64,000 bases of DNA from Hygrocybe punicea (lineage: Eukaryota; Basidiomycota; Agaricomycetes; Agaricales; Hygrophoraceae), in contig OY744461.1 in NCBI GenBank assembly GCA_963556145.1, positions 3,906,001 to 3,970,000 of the forward strand, in the 5' to 3' direction. The position numbers and the translations under genes are program-made. Numbering within the stretch: position 1 is the first letter of the stretch; every line of letters starts with the position of its first letter. Shown here in pieces: positions 46,440-54,362 of the stretch. A model generated the notes under the pieces. The model was not told where the DNA came from. It did not search any database and saw only the letters and a list, made by a program, of their open reading frames with translations.

Positions 46440-46805
46440 TAGTATTGAAGGAAGCCCTATGAGTTTAGAATGCTAGATATTGTCTTATATTTGCATTGGC
46501 ATTGATATTGAAGTGGGAAAAGTCAAAAAAGTCAAAAAAACCCGGTGCATTTCGACTTTCTATGTGGAGTCCATGTGGAACAACAAAGTCAGAAAAAAAC
46601 AGTTGCATTTCAACTTTCTATGTGGAGTCCATGTGGAGTCCATGTGGAGTCCATGTGGAATCCATGTGGAATCCCACTAAAATAAAATTTTCTATTAGTC
46701 TTGAACTAAGCCCTATGAGTTTAGAATGCTAAAATTAGTTTTATATTTGCAATAGCATTGATATTGAAGGTGAAAAAGTGAAAAAAGTGAAAAAAAACCC
46801 AGTGC
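46440..46805. repeat. two-copy tandem duplication of about 250 bp
   Basis: AAGCCCTATGAGTTTAGAAT, then ATATTTGCA, CATTGATATTGAAG, AAAGTCAAAAAA/AAAGTGAAAAAA and a GTGCATT..GACTTT block occur at 46,451-46,560 and again at 46,702-46,820. GTGGAGTCCATG repeats lie between the copies. Confidence 0.75.
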
Positions 46806-46912
46806 ATTTTGACTTTTTTATGTGCATTCCATGTGGAGTCTATGTGGAGTCCACATTGTCCACATTGTTCACATTGTCCATGTGGACTCCACATTGTCCC
46901 ACTGGGAATCAG

Positions 46913-49276
46913 TGGTATAGGGTAAAATACTGTTATGATGAACCCTTTGGTGGCATTAATATGATATTTGCAGGAGATTTTGGCCAACTTCCACCAGCTA
47001 TGAGTGGTGCTCCTTTGTACTCTGGAACTGTTGGTGTCCAAATCAATTCCAGTCAAACTATACCAAATCAGGAAGCTGCTATAGGCAAAGCTCTTTGGCA
47101 TCAAATTACAACAGTTGTTATATTACGTGAAAATATGAGACAAACCAATCAGTCAAAAGAAGATGTCCAACTGAGACAGGCGTTGGAAAACATGAGATAC
47201 AAAGCATGTACTGAAGAAGATATTGCATTTCTTCATACTCGCATCGCAGGAAAAGGTCCAAATGATCCAAAATTAGCCCAAAAGAAATTCAGGAATGTAT
47301 CAGTTGTAACTGCATTGAATGCACAAAAAGACAAAATCAATGAACTTGGTATTCAACGTTTTGCTGCTGAAAATAAAAGACCATTAACATCATTCTATTC
47401 CATAGACAGATGGAATGATCCTACTAGTTCCAATAGCAAAAGAAAATCTCATCACATGTCAACAATTTTGGATCCTATTCGACACACAAAGATATTGGAA
47501 CCTTCACTCCAAAAGCTACTTTGGAGCCAACCACATGCATCATCCTCTGATCATATACCAGGAAGATTGGACTTGTGTGTAGGCATGCCAGTGATGCTGA
47601 GAAACAATGATGCGACGGAGTGCTGCATTACCAAAGGAGCAGAGGGCATGGTTGTGGGTTGGCAGAGTGCAATAGGTCCAGAACAACAAACTGTACTAGA
47701 CACTTTATTTGTCAGATTATTGAATCCTCCAAAAAGAATTAACATAGAAGGACTTCCTGAAAATGTGGTGCCGATTACAAAACATGTCACATCCACCATG
47801 TGCTCATTATCCAATGATGATGTGATATCTTTGTCAAGAGAACAAGTGTTGGTACTACCTAATTTTGCAATGACTGATTATGCATGTCAAGGACGTACTC
47901 GTCCTAACAATGTGGTCGACCTCAGTAGTTGTAGAAACCACCAATCCTATTATACTTGCTTATCAAGAAGTGCTTCTGCAGCAGGAACTATCATCATGCA
48001 AGGCTTTGATTCTAATGTAATTACCGGGGGTGCTTCTGGGTATCTCAGGCAAGAATTCAGAGAATTAGAACTGCTTGATGAGATTACCAAACTGAAATAT
48101 CAAGGACTCTTACCAGACCATGTCAAGGGAGATCAGCGAAATTCTATCATTGATCAATTTAGAAAATGGAAAGGAAAGTCATATATTCCAAAAGAAATTC
48201 ATCATGCTATCGCATGGAAAGCCACGGAGCAACTAAACCAATACACAGCACAGCCCTCTCCATGGCAATTAATTAAACCTATGAACAAACAACAAAAGGC
48301 GGATTTCAGAAACCTCAACTTTGTTCCTGCAAAAGGAACTGTTCCAGTCACTGTTGCTCATAAAAATTCCACAGCCAATGTATTGCAAAATGAAAAACAA
48401 AAATTAGAACAACTTGTAAGTTCATCTTCCATAGTGAAAAAAAGACAAAAAACAAGTACTATTGAATTAAATGAACCAAAAGGGTTTATATGGGATGTGC
48501 AAGATTGGAGCTGTGCTTACGATTCACTCTTTACAATATTACTAGCAATATGGAATGAAGATCCATCAAGTTGGAACAAAAGATTCAATAGCATCAATGA
48601 AATATTAAAGATTTTGGGCTTAGGATTCAAACGATCAAAGATTAACAGAACAGATTTAGAAACAGTTAGAAATACAATCAGACGTTTATTGCATCAAGAA
48701 AAACCCGAAATATTTCCTTATGGTCAAGTTGGCATTGCCATAAGTGATTTGGCCCATTATATAATGAAAGCAAATGAACCAATGACTTCAACTTGTCTTA
48801 AATGTATGAGTTGTGAAAACATAACCATTCTGGAAAATGATAGATGTGATGCCATCTTTCACTGTTCATATTCATTTTCTGGAACAATCTCAGCATGTCT
48901 TGCTCAAATTATAGTTAATAGACAATGGCACAGATGTCAATTGTGTTGGGGAAATATTACTAAATTTATTGCATTTAACAAAATTCCACCTCTAATCATG
49001 TTTACAATTGACTCTATTGAGAATTTAATAATTAGTCAAGTTATAAACTTGTCAATTGATGACATATCCACTGCTTACACATTGAGAGGAATTGTGTACT
49101 TTGGTAATATACATTTTACTGCACGCATATTCATCAACAGGATGGTATGGTTTCATGATGGTATGTCAACAAGATCATTTTGCATTAATGAAGGCGATAT
49201 AGATGACTTTTCAAATATTGATTTATTGTCATGTAATGGTAATAATGCTGTACTTTTTATATATGCTCAATTATAA
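46913..49276 (+). CDS. Helitron helicase C-terminal half fused to a cysteine-peptidase-like domain
   Basis: Continuation of the Rep-helicase after the inserted element; the open frame begins upstream at 46,778 inside that element. PIF1-family motifs: DEPFGGINMIFAGDFGQLPP (Walker B/motif III region), LRENMRQ (IV), AMTDYACQGRTRPNNVVDL (V) and YYTCLSRSAS (VI). Walker A is missing upstream. From about 48,490 a separate domain begins with WDVQDWSCAYDSLFTILLAI. Two CxxC pairs (CLKCMSCEN and CQLC) follow, then YTLRGIVYFGNIHFTARIF and WFHDG. This order (Cys box, zinc-ribbon cysteines, late His) resembles ubiquitin-specific or USPL1-like peptidases; that identity is inference. The frame is intact to the TAA at 49,274. 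Confidence 0.8.
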   Translation, partial: WYRVKYCYDEPFGGINMIFAGDFGQLPPAMSGAPLYSGTVGVQINSSQTIPNQEAAIGKALWHQITTVVILRENMRQTNQSKEDVQLRQALENMRYKACTEEDIAFLHTRIAGKGPNDPKLAQKKFRNVSVVTALNAQKDKINELGIQRFAAENKRPLTSFYSIDRWNDPTSSNSKRKSHHMSTILDPIRHTKILEPSLQKLLWSQPHASSSDHIPGRLDLCVGMPVMLRNNDATECCITKGAEGMVVGWQSAIGPEQQTVLDTLFVRLLNPPKRINIEGLPENVVPITKHVTSTMCSLSNDDVISLSREQVLVLPNFAMTDYACQGRTRPNNVVDLSSCRNHQSYYTCLSRSASAAGTIIMQGFDSNVITGGASGYLRQEFRELELLDEITKLKYQGLLPDHVKGDQRNSIIDQFRKWKGKSYIPKEIHHAIAWKATEQLNQYTAQPSPWQLIKPMNKQQKADFRNLNFVPAKGTVPVTVAHKNSTANVLQNEKQKLEQLVSSSSIVKKRQKTSTIELNEPKGFIWDVQDWSCAYDSLFTILLAIWNEDPSSWNKRFNSINEILKILGLGFKRSKINRTDLETVRNTIRRLLHQEKPEIFPYGQVGIAISDLAHYIMKANEPMTSTCLKCMSCENITILENDRCDAIFHCSYSFSGTISACLAQIIVNRQWHRCQLCWGNITKFIAFNKIPPLIMFTIDSIENLIISQVINLSIDDISTAYTLRGIVYFGNIHFTARIFINRMVWFHDGMSTRSFCINEGDIDDFSNIDLLSCNGNNAVLFIYAQL

Positions 49277-49318
49277 TATTTGTTCTCATTGCTAAAAAGA
49301 AAAAGGGACGAGTAACCT

Positions 49319-49350
49319 GCCATGCAAAGCAATGGCCCACACCCCACTAG
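49319..49350 (+). terminator. Helitron 3' terminus: hairpin plus CTAG
   Basis: A hairpin with stem GCCATGC/GCAATGGC and an AAA loop is followed by CCACACCCCA and CTAG, then a host T. Subterminal hairpin plus CTRR is the standard Helitron end that signals strand-transfer termination. Confidence 0.75.
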
Positions 49351-51008
49351 TTTGTTTTGGTGTTGGATAGGCTTAATTTTCGACACTTTCACAGGTACAA
49401 TCCTCAGGACAACGCATTGAATACTTCGAAAAAATGCAGATTCAATGTGGCATTACCACTCCGCTGAAAATTCCTCTTCATGGAAACACACGATGGGGTA
49501 GCGCACATGGAATGTTAGCCCGTGCACACCAGTTATGGCAGGTTCGGATGGAATATTCATTCGCTCACCGTAACTAATGCAATGTCTTAGCCAATTAAAT
49601 TGTTCACCGCTTCAGCAGATGAATTATATGGGCCAATAACTACCATCCGCAGGGACGGCTGGCTTGTCAAGCGCATTCCTTGGTCAGCATTCCAGCTCAA
49701 AGAATCAGACTGGGCCTGAGTTCTCAATGTCGCAACTATTCTTACAGTATGTCATGCTCATCGTGGATTATTAACATAATGTGTCATACCCCCAACAGGA
49801 CACCAATAAAGTTCAACAATACTTCTCCGCAGATAAGAGACTGACACTCTGGCGTGCCCTGCCAGCAGTTGAACGATTACTAACAGCCTGGGAGGCAAAG
49901 CGCGACGATCCTAAGTACCAACTTTACAAGGCCGCATTGCAGGATGGCATCAAGAAGATCATGAAATACTACAGCCGATTTGATGACAAACCTTCATACA
50001 TCTTGGCGCTATGTATGTATATTCCTTTAGTTCTCAATTAACTAATATCAGAATGTCGTAGTCTTGCATCCATATTACAAATTGAGTTATCTCAAACTTG
50101 CCTGGGGTGGAGCGGCGGAACAGAAAGCCGAAATAGAAGCAGGAAATCTGAATGCCAAAGACTGGTACCGCGAGGCTGAGAAGATCATTGAACATAAGGT
50201 AAGTTCAGTTGTTGCATTGCTGATCTGCTTAACAATGTATTTTAGATGCAGGAGTACTCGTCTACCCCTGCAATGCCAGATCCGGTACCCACATCGGCAA
50301 CTACAGCTGTCGGCGATGACGATCTCGACCTTGATGATTTTGACTTGCATCGCAAGACTTTGCTCACTCAGTCAATTCAATCTGAGGGATGGCGCGAGGA
50401 ACTTCACCGTTATCTCGCTCACATTCCGTCGGATGTTACAAAGGAGACAGACATCGTGGCATGGTGGGGGGTCAGCAATTTTAACTGATGATGCTTTTTT
50501 TGCTTTTGCTAATCTCTCACCCAGGATCATGCAAAAATCTATCCTACACTCGCAAGAATTGCACTCGATGTCCTTCCAATTCAAGCATCCTCAGTCCCAT
50601 GTGAACGCCTTTTCTCCTCAGGGAAGCACATTGCCAATGATCAGTGATCAAGACTTGGCGCAGATCGATTTGAAGAACTTCAGATGCTCAAACACGCTTG
50701 GAGGGAGTCTCTCATTGATTTTGCTAAATGGAATTCAGATGAGGTGGAGGAAATCAACATGGATGATTATGAGGAGTTGCTGAAGGCGGACTTGGCCGAT
50801 GCTGAATGGGACGTTGAGGAAGATGAGATCCATGATGTTGACTACTGGTAAATATCAACCTTCATATTAGTCTGTCAGTAGTAGAAAGGTGCCGTTTATG
50901 ATTGCGAGTCGACGCCAGAAACACATTGCTTTGCAAGAATATCAAGGACTCGGAATACACTATTTTACACATACTCAACGCTGACTTAGGACTCGGACAG
51001 TCATCCAA

Positions 51009-52210
51009 ATGTATCCACCACATCGACCGGCATTCCCTGTGACCCAACGCTTGATCACTGCTACTGTTCGGGAGCAGCATGCTGCCTTGTTCGGGAACGC
51101 CAGAATTCGGCTTTGTTCGCTTAGCAACCCAGGTATAAAAGCCCTCACACATCACACATTTTCTTCCTCGCTTCATCTTTTACATCCCATGAAGGGTACC
51201 GTTGAAGCCCATCAACTTCAGCAACAATTTGTTGACAGTTTCCGTTCTGTTCAATGCACTCGATGGTCAGCTCCCATAGTTGGATGGTGGAAGGTACGCC
51301 TGACAAGTTTTTCTTAGCCACTCCACCACTCAATTGTCTGCCAATATAGAAACATGCGCTTGAGTTCCCAAATATGACGCAGTTAATAAACGATCGCACC
51401 TGGTCGCTCTGCACAGTTGACTCCCCTGGCCTTCTTGCACTGGCTATGAATGCACTCACCTGCTCCTTGTTATTACAACACCCTGAACTCTCCGAAGATG
51501 CCATTGTGGAGCTGGTCTCGATTTCTATTGCTGTATGTATGTTTTTGATCAATTGCATACATATCACTAAGCATTTCCTAACGTAGTTTGAAACCATGAT
51601 TTACAGCTGCGAGTCGACAGACATCATTCAAGGAAATCTTATGGATCATTTTGACTTGGACAGGTGTGTTTTCAAATTTTCGGGTTTGCCATATTTCGAA
51701 CTTAAATGACGCGCAGGTCCACATCTCTAGGGTTGACCAGGGGTATGGAGGGGTTTGAAAGGGGCTTGCCCATAACTTAAGGGGTCCTCTTTGTGGACAA
51801 TCTGAAATTTTTATGACAGATGTGTGATGATTAGTTCTACAAACACCCTCTTATACAATAAGTAATGGGAAGAATCATTGAATTTTGAAAATTCAAATAG
51901 TCTGAAAAAAAGCCAAAAACTCGGACAAACACGAAATTTTGTGGTATTTGATTTTTCACAATTGAGCTGTGGATTCTTCTGCTTAATATGTAAGAGGGTG
52001 TTTGTAGAGCTAATCATCACACATCTGTCATAAAAATTTCAGATTTTCCACAAAGAGGACCCCTTAAGTTATTGGCAAACCCCTTTCAAACCCCTCCATA
52101 CCCCTGGTCAACCCTACACATCTCCAATCGAACCGCCTGATTATCAGGACTTGGAGCTGTCAGATGATGAGGATTCATTGCCTGATTTAATTCCAGTTAC
52201 ATCGTTGTGA
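51009..52210 (+). CDS. second gene of the hAT transposon, unknown function, last exon split by a MITE
   Basis: Five exons with canonical GT-AG introns: 51,009-51,132; 51,208-51,293; 51,350-51,532; 51,587-51,663; and 51,717-51,727 joined to 52,125-52,210 after removing the MITE and one target repeat. The total is 567 nt, 188 residues plus TGA, in frame across every junction. The product starts MYPPHRPAFPVTQRL, contains VQCTRWSAPIVGWW, a Leu-rich helical stretch (SPGLLALAMNALTCSLLLQH) and an acidic C-terminus (LELSDDEDSLPDLIP). No known domain recognised. It lies 160 bp after the transposase on the same strand, inside the same terminal repeats. The start could lie further upstream. Confidence 0.65.
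51728..52116. mobile_element. 389-bp hAT-type MITE, TSD CACATCTC
   Basis: Termini TAGGGTTGACCAGGGGTATG and the inverted CATACCCCTGGTCAACCCTA. The arms continue inverted for about 120 bp. It is flanked by CACATCTC at 51,720-51,727 and 52,117-52,124 and inserted in the last exon of the accessory gene. Confidence 0.95.
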
Positions 52211-52895
52211 TATCAAGTATACGCAGGGGTTGGTCTGCCCCATAGTAGTAGAAATTCAATTGATTCTAGCCGGTTCAAACCGAGTTGTGACTGGTTAATG
52301 ACCGGTCAGGGAGATAACCGGTTGGAACTGGTTATGCAACCGACAAAAACTGAATGCAACCGGTTGCCATGTGTCTGGTTGCGGTCTGTGTCAAACTTTA
52401 AGATATTTGAACCGGTTTGGTTCCGGTTTTTTGAAAATTGGTCAAAAAACCGGACCGGACCGGACTTTAAAACACTACTCACTTTAGACAGTGAAATCGT
52501 CTTGGGCACTAGCGACGATGGCTGTGTGCAAACCGTCTGTGCCCTCCTGCAATATTTTCTACCTTTCGACACCAACCTTGAAGTCGGCCTCCATTTTGTT
52601 GAAGGCCGCGTCTCCTCTATCGACAGCACCATCATCCCAGGCGATGGGTACAATGTGAATGATTACAACTTCATCATTGAAGTTGAACGTATACACGCCA
52701 TTGCAGGCAACCTTCAAGTCGAACCGTTGCAACCTTTCATCACCATTGCTGGCATCGTATGTGCCTCTCTCTCTCAATGATCTCTTAATTACTGCTTTTT
52801 CATCATCTGTTACAGTCAGGCCCTCAAAAAAATGAACACGAGTTCCAAATGGATGTCAAACAGTGGTGTGTTGGCCAACAGCAACTTGCAGGCAT

Positions 52896-53892
52896 TAGTG
52901 TTGCCATAGTTCAGTTCTGAACCTAGCCGAACCCAGTTCAAACCCCGAACCAAACCCTAGGTTCAGTCTAAGTTCAGCCAAGTGCTGAACTGGACTGTGG
53001 GTTCAGTTCCAGGTTTTGAGGCCTGCTGGATTTCCTGAACAGCTCCAAACCATGTCCAAACCGTGAACATGGATATTTTCAAGGTATTTATTTCATTTGT
53101 TTTTCGTATTTCTTTACTTACTTTTTCGTGGTAAACGGTATCATGTGACCATTACATGTAGGTTTTCTTCACCAACACCACAATGCAAGGCCAATGAACA
53201 CCGGTAAGTCTCATAATTTCTCTTAGCTTTACTAATATTATCTGCAAGAGGAAACTCAACTGCAACCACATCGCAAGCACACCACACAATGCCAATGGAC
53301 ACGGGACAGCCACAACACCACCACCACCACCACCACCAGCGGCAGCAGCTGCAATGGCAAATGTCATTGGCAATGGCAACAGCCAGCAGCAACGGCAGCA
53401 GCAGCAGTGACAGCGGCAGCAGCATCAAGCCATCCAACGTGGGACAGCCGCAACACCACCACCACCACCAGCAGCAGCAACAACAATGGCAACAACAACC
53501 ACGATGGCCAGCAGCAGCAACAGTGGCAGCAGCAACAGCAACACCAGCAGCGACAGCAGCAACAGCAATGGCCACAACAGCAGCAGCAGTGGCAGCAGCA
53601 ATGGCCATGGCAGCAGCAGCAGTGCCAGCAAAAGCAGCAGTGGCAGTGGCAGCAGCAGCGCCGGATGGCTCCCCCACAGCCCAACTTCCTTGCGAAGTGT
53701 AGTGCCATATCAATTGATATGTGCCTGCCATTCGTGAGGAGAATGGAGCTCACGGGATGAGCCAACCTCGGAGAGACAGTTCGATGCCATCCGGGTCCAG
53801 GTTTGGCCATGCGCCAAACCGGACCCGAAGTTGAGTTTGCAGTTCTGCCAAAAAGGGTTGGTACCGGACCAAACTGAACTTTGGCAACACTA
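52896..53892 (+). mobile_element. non-autonomous hAT-type element, TSD GCAGGCAT
   Basis: Starts TAGTGTTGCCATAGTTCAG, ends AACTTTGGCAACACTA, and is flanked by GCAGGCAT at 52,888-52,895 and 53,893-53,900. Subterminal GTTCAG repeats; the interior has intron-like segments (53,083 onward and 53,200-53,240), a (CAC)/(CAG) tract (53,310-53,660) and one TCAATTGA module (53,711). Long frames through the tract are compositional. Confidence 0.93.
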
Positions 53893-54362
53893 GCAGGCAT
53901 CATTTGTCATTTCCCCACAATGAACTGTCATTTCCATGACAAGGCCCCCCACACCTTGACAAGGTGCTTCCATTTGCATCAGCGGCTGCATAGCGACCCC
54001 TGCCATCACATCCGAGAGTGACAATGCTGTGAAAAGGATCATGCTTGGAGCCAAAGACATCGCTTTCTTGGCCCCGGACGCCGACGCGGTTCCTGTCTCT
54101 CCACTGAAAGGTTTCTACTTAAACCTTTTCCATTTGAGCCATCATGACCTCGCCTCCCATAGGAAAATCGTCTGTGTTTATGTGGGGTTCCATTGCCACT
54201 GGGTCTTCTAAGGGAAAATGCCATCATGACGATGTCAGTTAACTGTTGTTTCAACTTTATCTGAAGATTCTTTCCACATTAGCCCCTTTCCCCTTATGTG
54301 TGAAAGTTTTTTCCCTTCTTAATAAATGTGAGCCACGGTTCGCCTCCCTCTTCATCGCCAAC

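Larger units (their letters stand above)
42160..46912. mobile_element. 4.75-kb inverted-repeat element splitting the Helitron helicase
   Basis: A 24-bp perfect terminal inverted repeat (begins CTGATTCCCAGTGGGACAAT) lies at 42,160-42,183 and 46,889-46,912. Both subterminal zones are made of GTGGA/TCCAC blocks (GGATTCCACATG, ATGTGGAGTCCATG). No clear direct duplication is visible; the flanks read CTGAT/ATCAG and are symmetrical. No transposase. Between its flanks the helicase segment with Walker A is missing, so insertion was accompanied or followed by a deletion. Confidence 0.75.
35353..49350 (+). mobile_element. 14-kb Helitron inserted in an intron of the hAT transposase
   Basis: The 3' end is CTAG (49,347-49,350) followed by T, preceded by a short hairpin (GCCATGC AAA GCAATGGC, 49,319-49,336), as in Helitrons. 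The 5' end is TC at 35,353 (after A) or TCTATAC at 35,357 (after T); the second would suit a Helentron-type TT target. Removing it leaves a 70-nt host intron of normal size. It carries tandem repeats, a foldback, a Rep-helicase gene and a 4.75-kb inserted element. Confidence 0.85.
33574..50851 (+). pseudogene. hAT transposase, 13 exons, two nonsense codons
   Basis: Exons: 33,574-33,840; 33,891-34,054; 34,116-34,431; 34,497-34,652; 34,704-34,937; 35,006-35,105; 35,152-35,326; 49,395-49,541; 49,591-49,749; 49,799-50,012; 50,062-50,198; 50,246-50,470; 50,525-50,851. The product has a basic N-terminus (MAGSRNKKARKAQ), a BED-like finger (WCKICK ... HVGGNLSAHQHIRRHY), the RNase-H-like core with SMTMDGWSVDTTKASFLGVT, ADNTSNN and the CLGHVVNL box, the GNTRWGSA motif, and a C-terminal dimerisation domain (ARIALDVLPIQASSVPCERL). 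In-frame TGA at 49,717 and 50,645 stand where the family has Arg. The first intron uses a GC donor. The intron at 35,327-49,394 carries the Helitron. Confidence 0.88.
33069..52477 (+). mobile_element. 19.4-kb hAT transposon, TSD CTCACTTT, with two genes and nested elements
   Basis: The left end TAGTGTTTCAAGGTCCGG and the inverted right end CCGGACTTTAAAACACTA are flanked by CTCACTTT at 33,061-33,068 and 52,478-52,485. Subterminal zones of about 200 bp at both ends are rich in ACCGG/CCGGT, plausible transposase-binding sites. It encodes an hAT transposase and a second spliced gene. Removing the 14-kb Helitron and a 389-bp MITE leaves about 5 kb. Joining the flanks restores an open frame in the interrupted gene. 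Confidence 0.93.
32983..54021 (+). pseudogene. unidentified gene split by two hAT insertions; possible OB-fold-like protein
   Basis: Exon pieces 32,983-33,068, 52,486-52,756, 52,816-52,895 and 53,901-54,021 join in one frame once the two inserted elements and one copy of each target duplication are removed. The 59-nt intron (GTATGT...TTACAG, 52,757-52,815) is in phase 0. The product begins MPGYAHIAGLLPCSH and contains VGLHFVEGRVSSIDS and LQPFITIAGI, patterns that could be beta-strands of an OB-fold. The frame ends at a TGA, while downstream in another frame RIMLGAKDIAFLAPDAD looks like its continuation. It lies just 5' of a Helitron Rep on the same strand, which suggests an accessory gene of that element. 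Function is not established. Confidence 0.5.

Noticed and set aside
53141..53731. Ala/Cys-rich long frames on both strands
   Set aside because: Compositional frames through CAC/CAG tracts inside an hAT-type element.
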